Positions 1-6,991 of a stretch of 31,073 nucleotides of DNA are shown here, piece after piece. Source of the DNA: CAVSUR01 sp052143655 (GTDB taxonomy: Bacteria > Actinomycetota > Actinomycetes > Streptosporangiales > Streptosporangiaceae); contig JBKQSL010000282.1 in assembly GCA_052143655.1 (NCBI GenBank), positions 1 through 31,073 on the forward strand, read 5' to 3'. A program made the position numbers and the translations under genes. The notes beneath the pieces were generated by a model. It made no database searches and was not told the DNA's origin. It was given only the letters and a program-made list of their open reading frames with translations. Position 1 is the stretch's first letter, and every line of letters begins with the position of its first letter.

Positions 1-2
1 CA

Positions 3-839
3 GCGGGCCGGGGCCGCGGCGCACACAGCGCGGGCGGCCGTGCACGGCCCGGCGGCCGCGCGGCCCGGCGGCGGCGCGGCCTGGTGCTGCTGGCGGCGAG
101 CGTCGTGCTGGTGGTCGCGGTAGCAGCAGCCGCGTACTTTGCTTTCGGCAGCGGCGGCCCAGCCCGGCACCGGGCAGCCGCGGGCCCCCGCACCTCGCCG
201 ACGGCCAGCACGTCGGCGACGCCCCCGAGCCCGTCGCCGAGCATCACCCTCGGCCGGTGGCAGCACATCGCCGCGCGCAGCATCGACCCGGTTCCGCTGA
301 CGCTGGCCGAACTGTTCCCGGTCACGTTCACCGCCGAGGGCACGAGCTTCGCCCGGACCGTCAGCCGCAAGGGCACCAGCTGCCCGGCTGCGATCGTCGG
401 CAGCCGGCTGCAGCGAGCGGTCCGCCAGGCCCGCTGCGACCAGGTGCTGCGCGCCAGCTACCTGTCGACGGGCCGGAAGCTGATGGGCACGATCGGCGTG
501 CTGAACCTGGTCAATTCCACCCGGGCCGCGCAGGCCGGCCGGGCCGTCGGCCCGTCGCAGTTCATCGCCCAGCTGCCCGGGAAGACGGGCCTGACCAAGA
601 AGCTCACGAGCGGCACCGGCATCGAGGAAGCCGCGGTGAAGGGCCACTACCTGATCCTTGTGTGGGGCGAGTTCACCGACCTGCACGGGCCGCACAGCCG
701 TTACCAGCGCGGCCTGCTGGAGGCGTTCCTCAGCTCGCTGATCGACAAGACCGCGAACGTGAGCCTGACCAACCGCATGGTCAACGGCACGCCGTCCGCC
801 TCCGCCTCCGCCTCCGCGTCCGCCTCGCCCAGGACCTGA
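3..839 (+). CDS. Membrane-anchored hypothetical protein, 5' end outside window
   Basis: I do not recognise a named family. The frame is open to the window edge, so the true start may lie outside; the first internal start is GTG at 84. Just before that GTG is a basic stretch (RAARRRRG), followed by a hydrophobic segment of about 24 residues (LVLLAASVVLVVAVAAAAYF). This is the pattern of a single-pass protein with the N-terminus inside and the rest outside the cell. A Pro/Ser/Thr-rich linker (TSPTASTSATPPSPSPS) leads into a compact domain of about 170 residues. That domain has two cysteines (SCPAA and ARCDQ) that could form a disulphide. The C-terminus is a Ser-Ala repeat. It is the only plus-strand gene and converges on truA. 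A surface or periplasmic role is inference. Confidence 0.7.
   Translation, partial: AGRGRGAHSAGGRARPGGRAARRRRGLVLLAASVVLVVAVAAAAYFAFGSGGPARHRAAAGPRTSPTASTSATPPSPSPSITLGRWQHIAARSIDPVPLTLAELFPVTFTAEGTSFARTVSRKGTSCPAAIVGSRLQRAVRQARCDQVLRASYLSTGRKLMGTIGVLNLVNSTRAAQAGRAVGPSQFIAQLPGKTGLTKKLTSGTGIEEAAVKGHYLILVWGEFTDLHGPHSRYQRGLLEAFLSSLIDKTANVSLTNRMVNGTPSASASASASASPRT
789..829 (+). repeat. Ser-Ala hexanucleotide repeat at the 3' end of the first gene
   Basis: Six-base units of the form TCCGCC, with one CG-for-CC variant, repeat about six times. They encode a Ser-Ala tail directly before the stop of the membrane-anchored protein. Such a repeat can change length by slippage without shifting frame. It is seen directly in the sequence. 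Confidence 0.7.
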
Positions 840-851
840 GCGCCGCGGCGC
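840..851. terminator. Palindrome between convergent genes
   Basis: A perfect 12-bp palindrome (GCGCCGCGGCGC) starts one base after the stop of the plus-strand gene, in the 111-bp gap facing truA. There is no T tract. It may act as a bidirectional terminator, but in DNA this GC-rich such palindromes also arise by chance. Confidence 0.3.
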
Positions 852-950
852 CCGTCACCCGCCGGGCCGGCGCGCGGGCCCGGGTGGGCGTGGCCGTGCC
901 GAGACCCGGCGCGGGCGGTGGCGACGGGCGGCCCCTGGCGGTGGCTGCGG

Positions 951-2138
951 TCAGGGCGCGGCGCGGGCCGTGGCGGTCGCCGGGGCCCGGCGCGAGCGGC
1001 GGGTCGCGGCCGCCCGCGCGGACAGGTGAGCGTCCGGCGGGTAGCGGACCTCCTCCAGGCACAGCCCGTGCGGCGGGGCGACGCGCACCGCCGGATCGCG
1101 GACGCGCGCGGCCAGCAGCCGGCCCGGCCAGCCCGGGTCGGCCCGGCCGTCGCCGACGGCCAGCATCGCCCCGACCAGGGACCGCACCATGTTGTGGCAG
1201 AACGCGTCGGCCGTCACGGTAGCGACCGCGACCCCGGGCTCGGGCCGCGACCACTGCACAGCCAGCACCGCCCGGACCGTGCTCGCGCCCGCGCGGCGGC
1301 GGCAGAACGCGGCGAAGTCGTGCTCGCCCAGCAGCGCCTGAGCCGCCTCGTTCATCGCGTCGGTGTCCAGGGCGCGCGGGTGCCACAGCGTGTCGTGCCG
1401 GCGCAGCGGGTCAGCGGCGGCCCGGTCATCGCACACCCGGTAGGAGTACCGGCGCCAGAGGGCGGAGAACCGGGCGTCGAATCCGTCCGGGGCGACGGTG
1501 ATCGCCCGGACCCGCACGTCACCGGGCAGCACCCGGTCCAGGCGGCGCAGCGCCGAGGAACTGGCAGCAGCCCAGGCTGGAGCCGGGACGTCGGCGTGCG
1601 CGACCTGGCCGCGGGCATGCACGCCGGCGTCGGTGCGCCCGGCCACGGTCAGCTCCGGCACCGCGGTCAGCTCCGGCACCGCGGGCAGCCCCGGCCCGGG
1701 CAGGCGCAGAACGCGGCTCAGCGCCTCCTGGAGGACCTGCTGTACCGTGCGCAGCCCCGGCTGAGCCGCCCAGCCGTGAAAGGCCGAGCCGTCGTAGCTC
1801 AGATCCAGCCGCAGCCGGGTCAGGTCGGGTGCTCCGGCAGCAGGCTCGCCCCCGCTCAGCCGCCCGCCGGGCGGCTCCGGCTGCCCGGCATCACCGGCGG
1901 GCTGATCGGCCGCAGGCGTGCCGCTCAGCGCCGTCGGCAGGCCGCCGGGTGCGGGCCCGGATGCAGCGCCGCCGGACGCAGCACGCCCAGGTGCAGGGCC
2001 CCCGGATGCAGGGCCCCCGGGGCCAGAACCGCCGGCGGCAGAACCGCCGGGGCCAGAACCGCCGGGGCCAGCGTCCCCGGATGCGGGGGCTGCGGGCATG
2101 CTGGGCCTGGCTGGCTGGGGCCGGGCATGGCTGATCAC
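951..2138 (-). CDS. truA: tRNA pseudouridine synthase A (TruA)
   Basis: TruA isomerises uridines 38-40 of the tRNA anticodon arm to pseudouridine. The core begins at LRLDLSYDGSAFHGW and carries the catalytic loop GRTDAGVHARGQ (Asp about residue 170 from the start used here), then RRYSYRV, ALLGEHDFAAFC and the C-terminal NMVRSLVGAML motif. I chose GTG 2138 because AGGGAG lies six bases upstream. GTG 2171 and ATG 2099 are in the same frame, and neither has a good ribosome site. Between start and core are about 105 residues of Gly/Pro/Ala/Ser, largely a 15-bp minisatellite. No ATG or GTG lies between 2099 and the core, so the extension is either translated or skipped by a non-standard start. The gene follows rplQ, as in many actinobacteria. 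The product call is secure; the start is not. Confidence 0.9.
   Translation of the reverse strand: MISHARPQPARPSMPAAPASGDAGPGGSGPGGSAAGGSGPGGPASGGPAPGRAASGGAASGPAPGGLPTALSGTPAADQPAGDAGQPEPPGGRLSGGEPAAGAPDLTRLRLDLSYDGSAFHGWAAQPGLRTVQQVLQEALSRVLRLPGPGLPAVPELTAVPELTVAGRTDAGVHARGQVAHADVPAPAWAAASSSALRRLDRVLPGDVRVRAITVAPDGFDARFSALWRRYSYRVCDDRAAADPLRRHDTLWHPRALDTDAMNEAAQALLGEHDFAAFCRRRAGASTVRAVLAVQWSRPEPGVAVATVTADAFCHNMVRSLVGAMLAVGDGRADPGWPGRLLAARVRDPAVRVAPPHGLCLEEVRYPPDAHLSARAAATRRSRRAPATATARAAP
1646..1681 (-). repeat. 18-bp perfect tandem duplication inside truA
   Basis: Two identical 18-bp units (1646-1663 and 1664-1681, CGGTCAGCTCCGGCACCG on the plus strand) lie back to back. They duplicate six residues (AVPELT AVPELT) a few residues before the catalytic GRTDAG motif of TruA. 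The duplication keeps frame. Confidence 0.9.
1959..2093 (-). repeat. 15-bp minisatellite, nine units, in the truA N-terminal extension
   Basis: Nine consecutive 15-bp units can be set out from 1959 to 2093, degenerate but clearly related (for example GGGGCCAGAACCGCC and GGATGCAGGGCCCCC on the plus strand). In the truA frame each unit encodes a pentapeptide of type Gly-Gly-x-Ala/Gly-Ser/Pro. The three central units are nearly identical, which suggests recent expansion. It lies between the rplQ-truA hairpin and the TruA catalytic core. Confidence 0.8.
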
Positions 2139-2181
2139 GGAGTGCTCCCTGCGGCTGTCCGCAGCGGGCACTCCGTGATCA
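2132..2181 (-). promoter_or_regulatory. Large hairpin between rplQ and truA enclosing the truA start
   Basis: The arms 2132-2145 and 2168-2181 are perfect 14-bp inverted repeats (TGATCACGGAGTGC and its complement). Within them is a second stem of six pairs (2149-2154 with 2159-2164) closed by a four-base loop, so the whole 50 nt folds as nearly one stem. It begins eight bases after the rplQ stop. The preferred truA GTG (2136-2138) sits in the distal arm and its AGGGAG ribosome site near the top of the stem. It could be a terminator without a U tract, or a structure that hides the truA start until a ribosome finishing rplQ opens it. Confidence 0.65.
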
Positions 2182-2189
2182 TGGAACGG

Positions 2190-2846
2190 CTAGGCCGTCG
2201 GCTCGTCCTCGGCCTGGGCGTCCTCAGCCTCGGCCTCCGGTGCCTCGGCAGCGGCCGATGCCGGCTCCGCCTCGGTGGCCGCGTCCGTGAAATCCGCCTC
2301 TGTGCCGGTGACTTCGGCGTCTGCCGCCTCGGTTCCGGCGGCAGACGTCACGTCGGCCTCCGTGGCCGCGGCGGTCTCAGCGTCCGCAGCGGGCGCGGCC
2401 TGGCCGGTGCCGCGCCCGGCCCGGCCGCCGGCCGGAGCCGTCGCGATCTGGCCGCGGCGGGGCCGGCGACGGCGCGGCTTGGCCTCGGCGTCCTCGCGGA
2501 CCAGCTCGATGACCGCGAGCGCGGCGTTGTCGCCCTTGCGCGGCCCGATCTTGGTGATCCGGGTGTAACCGCCGTCCCGGGTGGCGAAGCTCGGCCCGAT
2601 GTCGGCAAAGAGCGTATGCACCACGCTCTTGTCGGTCACCACGCCGAGGACCTGGCGCCGGGCGTGCAGGTCACCGCGCTTAGCGAAGGTGATCAGCCGC
2701 TCGGCCACCGGCCGCAGCCGGCGCGCACGGGACTCGGTCGTGGTGATCTTGCCGTGCTCGAACAGCGCCGTGGCAAGGTTCGCCAGCATGTGCCGCTGAT
2801 GAGCCGAGCTGCCGCCCATGCGGCGACCCTTGGTGGGCGTGGGCAT
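2190..2846 (-). CDS. rplQ: 50S ribosomal protein L17
   Basis: L17 belongs to the large subunit near the exit-tunnel rim. Residues 1 to about 118 are the conserved core (MPTPTKGRRMGG, SSAHQRHMLANLATALFEHG, then TRITKIGPRKGDNA). After that comes a basic patch (KPRRRRPRRG) and an Ala/Glu/Thr-rich acidic tail to residue 218, making it far longer than the usual 120 residues; long acidic tails are common for actinobacterial L17. ATG start; it follows rpoA by 45 bp as last gene of the alpha cluster. It ends in TAG, and the frame after that TAG stays open into truA, so any amber readthrough would join L17 to TruA. Confidence 0.97.
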   Translation of the reverse strand: MPTPTKGRRMGGSSAHQRHMLANLATALFEHGKITTTESRARRLRPVAERLITFAKRGDLHARRQVLGVVTDKSVVHTLFADIGPSFATRDGGYTRITKIGPRKGDNAALAVIELVREDAEAKPRRRRPRRGQIATAPAGGRAGRGTGQAAPAADAETAAATEADVTSAAGTEAADAEVTGTEADFTDAATEAEPASAAAEAPEAEAEDAQAEDEPTA

Positions 2847-2891
2847 CGAAAGCTTCTCCTCGGTTTACTGCCTGACGGGCCTGCTGGCCCC

Positions 2892-3911
2892 TCAGTACTC
2901 CTCGGTCTCGACGTAACCGTCGTCGTCGTCGTCGGCGCCATAGCTGTCGGCCGCGGTTCCGGGGTCGAATCCGGGCGGCGAGTCCTTCAGCGCCAGGCCC
3001 ATGTCGATCAGCTTCTGCTTGACCTCCTCGATCGACTTGGCGCCGAAGTTGCGGATGTCCAGCAGGTCCTGCTCGCTGCGGGCGACCAGCTCGCCGACGC
3101 TGTGAATGCCCTCGCGCTTGAGGCAGTTGTAGGAGCGGACCGTGAGGTTCAGCTCCTCGATCGGCAGCGCCAGGTCGGCGGCGAGCGCGGCATCGGTCGG
3201 CGACGGGCCGATGTCGATGCCCTCGGCGTCCACGTTCAGTTCCCTGGCCAGGCCGAACAGCTCAACCAGGGTCTTGCCTGCGCTGGCGACCGCATCCCGC
3301 GGCCGCATGCACGGCTTGGTCTCCACGTCCAGGATCAGCCGGTCGAAGTCGGTACGCTGCTCGACTCGGGTGGCCTCGACCTTGTAGGTCACCCGCAGCA
3401 CCGGCGAGTAGATCGAGTCGATCGGGACCCGGCCGATCTCCTGGCCGACCTGCTTGTTCTGCGCGGCGGACACGTAGCCGCGGCCGCGCTCGACCGTCAG
3501 CTCCATCTCCAGCTTGCCCTTGGCGTTCAGCGTGGCGATGTGCAGGTCGGGGTTGTGCACTTCCATGCCCGCCGGCGGCGCGATGTCGGCCGCGGTGACC
3601 ACGCCGGGGCCCTGCTTGCGCAGGTACATGTGCACCGGCTCGTCGTGCTCGGAGGAGACCACCAGTTCCTTGAGGTTCAGGATGATGTCGGTCACGTCCT
3701 CGGTGACCCCGGGCACGGTGGAGAACTCGTGCAGCACGCCCTCGATCCGGATGCTGGTGACGGCCGCACCAGGGATGGAGGACAGCAGCGTGCGGCGCAG
3801 CGAGTTGCCGATCGTGTATCCGAAGCCCGGCTCCAGCGGCTCGAGAACGAACCGGGACCGGAACTCGTCGACCTGCTCCTCAGTGAGGCTCGGGCGCTGG
3901 GCGATGAGCAT
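2892..3911 (-). CDS. rpoA: RNA polymerase alpha subunit
   Basis: Alpha dimerises to start RNA polymerase assembly, and its C-terminal domain contacts UP elements and activators. The 339-residue protein has the N-terminal assembly domain with FVLEPLEPGFGYTIGNSLRRTLLSS, then a linker, then the C-terminal domain with LTVRSYNCLKREGIHSVGEL and LLDIRNFGAKSIEEVK; the Arg in LTVRSYN corresponds to the DNA-binding Arg265 of E. coli. It ends in an acidic Asp/Glu-rich tail. Length is normal. ATG start with GGGAG upstream. It sits between rpsD and rplQ in the standard alpha-operon order. Confidence 0.98.
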   Translation of the reverse strand: MLIAQRPSLTEEQVDEFRSRFVLEPLEPGFGYTIGNSLRRTLLSSIPGAAVTSIRIEGVLHEFSTVPGVTEDVTDIILNLKELVVSSEHDEPVHMYLRKQGPGVVTAADIAPPAGMEVHNPDLHIATLNAKGKLEMELTVERGRGYVSAAQNKQVGQEIGRVPIDSIYSPVLRVTYKVEATRVEQRTDFDRLILDVETKPCMRPRDAVASAGKTLVELFGLARELNVDAEGIDIGPSPTDAALAADLALPIEELNLTVRSYNCLKREGIHSVGELVARSEQDLLDIRNFGAKSIEEVKQKLIDMGLALKDSPPGFDPGTAADSYGADDDDDGYVETEEY

Positions 3912-4016
3912 GGGTACTCCCTTTCCGCGCTGCCCGCTATATGACAGTCGCGACTAGCTGGCGGCGGCTGCCGCCAGGTGCCCCGGGCCGCGCCGTCGGC
4001 GGGCCCGGGCCTGCTG

Positions 4017-4643
4017 CTACTTCGAGTAATACTCGACGATGAGCTGCTCAGAGACCAGGGTGTCGATCTGCGCCCGGACCGGCAGCGAGTGCACCAGGAT
4101 CCGCATCCGGTCGGGAATGACCTCCAGCCAGGCCGGGACCTGACGCTCGCCGGCCTCGGCGCGCGCGACCATGAACGGGGTCAGCTCGCGGGACTTCTGC
4201 GCCACCTCGACGATATCGCTCTCGCTGACCCGGTAGGAGGGGATGTCCACCTTGCGGCCGTTGACCAGGACGTGGCCGTGCCGGACCAGCTGCCGGGCCA
4301 TGTCGCGGCTCTTGGCGAAGCCAGCCCGGTACAGCACGTTGTCCAGCCGGCTCTCCAGGATCTGGAGCAGCGCCTCGCCGGTCTTGCCGCGCTTGCGGGC
4401 GGCTTCCTCGTAGTAGTTGTGGAACTGCTTCTCGAGGATGCCGTAGACCCGGCGGGCCTTCTGCTTCTCCCGCACCTGCAGCAGGTACTCGCTCTCCCGC
4501 GGCCGGTTGCGGCCGTGCTCACCCGGCGGGTAGGGCCGGATCTCGATCGGGCACTTCGGCGATTCGCACTTTGCGCCCTTGAGGAACAGCTTGGTCTTCT
4601 CGCGGCGGCACCGCTTGCAGTCAGGACCGGTGTATCGAGCCAT
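4017..4643 (-). CDS. rpsD: 30S ribosomal protein S4, zinc-binding form
   Basis: S4 nucleates assembly of the 16S rRNA 5' domain and is an early 30S binder. The 208-residue sequence begins MARYTGPDCKRCRRE and contains Cys9, Cys12, Cys26 and Cys31, a four-cysteine zinc site of the C+ type. The S4 RNA-binding domain follows (LESRLDNVLYRAGFAKSRDMARQ, then VRHGHVLVNGRKVDIPS). Bacteria with a second, cysteine-free S4 use it under zinc starvation; no such paralogue is in this window. It lies 14 bp after rpsK and ends in TAG. Confidence 0.98.
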   Translation of the reverse strand: MARYTGPDCKRCRREKTKLFLKGAKCESPKCPIEIRPYPPGEHGRNRPRESEYLLQVREKQKARRVYGILEKQFHNYYEEAARKRGKTGEALLQILESRLDNVLYRAGFAKSRDMARQLVRHGHVLVNGRKVDIPSYRVSESDIVEVAQKSRELTPFMVARAEAGERQVPAWLEVIPDRMRILVHSLPVRAQIDTLVSEQLIVEYYSK

Positions 4644-4657
4644 CTCGTGCTTACTCC

Positions 4658-5059
4658 TCAGACCCGGCGCCGCTTCGGCGGGCGGCAGCCATTGTGCGGA
4701 ACCGGGGTGACGTCCTGGATGGAACCGACCTCAAGGCCGGTCGCCTGCAGGGACCTGATGGCGGTCTCGCGACCAGAGCCGGGGCCCTTGACGAAGACGT
4801 CCACCTTGCGCATGCCGTGCTCCATCGCGCGGCGGGCGGCCGCCTCGGCGGCCAGCTGCGCGGCGAACGGCGTGGACTTGCGCGAGCCCTTGAACCCGAC
4901 CTGGCCCGACGAGGCCCAGGAGATGACGCTGCCGGCCGGGTCGGTGATCGACACGATGGTGTTGTTGAACGTGCTCTTGATATGCGCGTGCCCGTGCGCG
5001 ACGTTCTTGCGTTCCTTCCGGCGCACCTTCTTGGTGCCGGTACGGCTCTTCGGGGGCAT
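4658..5059 (-). CDS. rpsK: 30S ribosomal protein S11
   Basis: S11 sits on the 30S platform by the E site and helps position mRNA. The 133-residue protein has a basic N-terminus (MPPKSRTGTKKVRRKERKN) then the hallmark NNTIVSITDPAGSVISWAS, GFKGSRKSTPFAAQ and VFVKGPGSGRETAIRSL blocks, ending NGCRPPKRRRV. The NG before the basic tail is where isoaspartate forms in E. coli S11. ATG start, 75 bp after rpsM, TGA stop. Length and order are normal for the alpha cluster. Confidence 0.98.
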   Translation of the reverse strand: MPPKSRTGTKKVRRKERKNVAHGHAHIKSTFNNTIVSITDPAGSVISWASSGQVGFKGSRKSTPFAAQLAAEAAARRAMEHGMRKVDVFVKGPGSGRETAIRSLQATGLEVGSIQDVTPVPHNGCRPPKRRRV

Positions 5060-5134
5060 TGTGCTCCTCAGCTGGAGGTGATCGGTCCGGCTGGCGCGAC
5101 GGCCCGGCTCGGCGGCCGACCGTCGCGCGGCGGA

Positions 5135-5515
5135 CTACTTCTTGCCGACCTTCTTCTTGCCGGCCACGGTCTTCTTCTTGCCCTTGCGGGTCCGGGCGTT
5201 GGTCTGGGTGCGCTGACCGTGCACGGGCAGCCCGCGACGGTGCCGGATGCCCTGGTAGCAGCCGATCTCGACCTTGCGCCGGATGTCAGCCTGGACTTCC
5301 CGGCGCAGGTCGCCCTCGACTCGGTAGTTGCCCTCGATCCAGTCCCGCAGGCGCACGAGGTCATCGTCGCCGAGCTGGTGCACGCGAGAATCTCCGCTGA
5401 CGCCGGTAGCCTGCAGCGTCTCAAGCGCGCGGGTGCGGCCGATTCCGTAGATGTAGGTGAGAGCGACTTCCAGCCGCTTCTCATTCGGTAGGTCGACTCC
5501 GACCAGTCGTGCCAT
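5135..5515 (-). CDS. rpsM: 30S ribosomal protein S13
   Basis: S13 is in the head of the small subunit and forms bridges to 23S rRNA and L5 that move during translocation. The protein starts MARLVGVDLPNEKRLEVALTY and contains the helix-two-turn-helix region with GIGRTRALETLQATGV, then HRRGLPVHGQRTQTNART and a Lys-rich tail. The frame is open 21 codons further upstream to 5578. I chose ATG 5515 because homologues start MARL and AAGGAGAA precedes it by ten bases. 126 residues, TAG stop. Confidence 0.97.
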   Translation of the reverse strand: MARLVGVDLPNEKRLEVALTYIYGIGRTRALETLQATGVSGDSRVHQLGDDDLVRLRDWIEGNYRVEGDLRREVQADIRRKVEIGCYQGIRHRRGLPVHGQRTQTNARTRKGKKKTVAGKKKVGKK

Positions 5516-5672
5516 CCGGGCAGTTCTCCTTCGCTTCATGAGGTCCTGCGCGCCGCCTCCGCGTCCCTGCCCGGACACGGCCCCGGCCTCCTCCGGGGGC
5601 TATCCGCCGCCGGCGAGGCCGACGGCGGACTGCGGTACGCGTCTTGCCGTTCTGTGCTGCTTAGGGCTCAGC

Positions 5673-5786
5673 TCAGCCCTGCCGCTGCTTGTGCCGCGGG
5701 TCAGAGCAGATGACCATGACCCGGCCATGCCTGCGAATGACCCGGCACTTGCTGCAGATCCGCTTCACACTCGGCTTGACCTTCAT
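5673..5786 (-). CDS. rpmJ: 50S ribosomal protein L36, zinc-ribbon form
   Basis: This 37-residue gene starts MKVKPSVKRICSKCRVIRR and ends SDPRHKQRQG. The Cys-x2-Cys pair, a third Cys (VICSD) and His (PRHK) form the zinc site of the C+ type of L36. L36 binds 23S rRNA late in 50S assembly. It lies in the usual place between infA and rpsM, 56 bp after infA, with ATG start and TGA stop. The 157-bp gap to rpsM holds only a 7-bp stem (5603-5609 with 5623-5629). Confidence 0.97.
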   Translation of the reverse strand: MKVKPSVKRICSKCRVIRRHGRVMVICSDPRHKQRQG

Positions 5787-5842
5787 CGATGGTTCTCCTC
5801 AGGCGCTCGGGGCCGCTGCGCGGCCCGTGCACCGCCTGCTCG

Positions 5843-6064
5843 TTACTTGTACCGGTAGACAATCCGCCCGCGACTGAGGTCGTAGGGGCTCAGCTCTACG
5901 ACGACCCTGTCGTCGGGGAGGATACGAATGTAGTGCATCCGCATCTTCCCGCTGATGTGGGCCAGGACCTTGTGCCCGTTGTCCAGCTCCACCCGGAAGA
6001 AGGCATTGGGCAGCGATTCCACTACCGTGCCCTCGATCTCAATGGCGCCGTCTTTCTTGGGCAT
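5843..6064 (-). CDS. infA: Translation initiation factor IF-1
   Basis: IF-1 occupies the 30S A site during initiation and helps IF2 and IF3 select the initiator tRNA. The 73 residues form a single S1-like OB fold, almost identical to other actinobacterial IF-1 (MPKKDGAIEIEGTVVES, KVLAHISGKMRMHYIR, DRVVVELSPYDLSRGR). ATG start; GGAGG is only two bases upstream, an unusually short spacing. It opens the alpha cluster after a 369-bp gap, so transcription probably starts just upstream. TAA stop. Confidence 0.98.
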   Translation of the reverse strand: MPKKDGAIEIEGTVVESLPNAFFRVELDNGHKVLAHISGKMRMHYIRILPDDRVVVELSPYDLSRGRIVYRYK

Positions 6065-6398
6065 ATCCTCCGCGCTTCGCTGTTATCGGCCAGCCGGTCA
6101 TGTCGTGCTAGCTGGTGCTGGTGGTTAAGGTTTCTCGTGGCGACCCGGCCCGCAGCCCGGCCATCACTGGCCGTGCCGCAGCAGATCACCTGCGGTCAAC
6201 GGGTGGCTTCCCCCGCGGATGCAACTCGTGCTCGCGCACGCATTCCGATCCGGGGCGGCCCGCTGGAAAACTGCCAATCACGTCCCTGCACTGGCGTGAC
6301 TCGCGGCAGTTTATGGGCCGCAGACGAGTGTACTTCACGGCAGCGCTCAACGCGAACCGGAACCGGACTCCCGGATCCAGGACAGCTGCCATCCTAAC
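6065..6398 (-). promoter_or_regulatory. Upstream region of infA, probable promoter and leader
   Basis: No gene is supported here on either strand. Base composition is visibly less GC-rich than in neighbouring genes. On the minus strand two sequences match the TANNNT minus-10 pattern: TACACT (6327-6332) and TAAACT (6308-6313). Neither has a good TTGAC-type box at 16-18 bp; the nearest for TACACT is TTCGCG at 18 bp. A leader of 230-260 nt before infA would result. This is a candidate promoter region, not a mapped start. Confidence 0.35.
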
Positions 6399-6415
6399 GC
6401 CGCACCGGGTGCGGC
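6399..6415 (-). terminator. Hairpin after the DUF1707 gene
   Basis: A perfect 7-bp stem with a three-base loop (GCCGCAC, CGG, GTGCGGC) lies 18 bases after the stop of the membrane protein gene and before infA. There is no T run. It is a plausible end for the secY-adk-map transcript. Confidence 0.35.
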
Positions 6416-6433
6416 TATTCCCGGGCAGCGGGC

Positions 6434-6982
6434 TCAGCCGGGCGAAGGCCCGCCGATCTGGTCCTGATCCCCCGGCAGGTCCCGGCGCGGCCCGCGGTCG
6501 TGACGGCGGTCATGCGGCCCGTGGCCGCGACCGCGGTCATGCGGCCCGCTGCCGCTGATCCAGCGGCCGAGCAGCACGGCGCCCCAGACTCCCGCCGGGA
6601 TGGCGAACCATGGCGTGCCCGCGCCGGCCACGGCCCAGATCACGACGAGGATCACAGTGACCGTCAGCCAGGAGCCCCAGGCGGCGCGCCAGGCCGGGGA
6701 GCGCATGCCGCGCTCGGCCACCGGCCCGGCCCCGGTGGCCGGCAGCGCGCCGGTGGGGCGGCGGCGCTGCAGGCCGGCGTCCGGTAGCCGGTACAGGTCG
6801 ATCGCGGGCAGGTCAGACAGCAGCTCGTCCAGCTCGCTGAGCGTCTTGGCCTCGTAGACGCGATCCAGCCGCTCGTTGAACTCCGCCGGGTCCAGCCGGC
6901 CGGCGGCGTGGTGCTCGCGCAGCAGCGAGGCGGTCCGGTCCCGGTCGTCGTCAGACGCCCGGATCCTGGGATCTGCCGCCAT
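6434..6982 (-). CDS. DUF1707 domain membrane protein
   Basis: Residues 4 to about 60 (DPRIRASDDDRDRTASLLREHH, then GRLDPAEFNERLDRVYEAKT and LDELLSDLP) match the short DUF1707 (SHOCT-like) domain at the N-terminus of many small actinobacterial membrane proteins; its biochemical role is unknown. A Pro/Ala linker and two likely membrane spans (about 104-121 and 124-141) follow. The tail is His/Arg/Asp/Gly-rich with a nine-residue duplication. ATG 6982 lies nine bases after the map stop, with GGAGGG between, so translation is probably coupled to map. It sits where many actinobacteria pass directly from map to infA. Confidence 0.85.
   Translation of the reverse strand: MAADPRIRASDDDRDRTASLLREHHAAGRLDPAEFNERLDRVYEAKTLSELDELLSDLPAIDLYRLPDAGLQRRRPTGALPATGAGPVAERGMRSPAWRAAWGSWLTVTVILVVIWAVAGAGTPWFAIPAGVWGAVLLGRWISGSGPHDRGRGHGPHDRRHDRGPRRDLPGDQDQIGGPSPG
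6506..6548 (-). repeat. 27-bp-period repeat in the DUF1707 protein tail
   Basis: The 16-mer GCGGTCATGCGGCCCG occurs at 6506-6521 and again at 6533-6548, a period of 27 bp or nine codons. It duplicates a Gly-Pro-His-Asp-Arg type segment in the cytoplasmic or external tail. Confidence 0.75.
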
Positions 6983-6991
6983 CGGCCCTCC

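Noticed and set aside
918..3944. Plus-strand open frame of about 1000 codons opposite truA, rplQ and rpoA
   Set aside because: It is the antisense shadow of conserved genes with high third-position GC; its translation is Arg/Gly/Asp/Val-rich with no domain.
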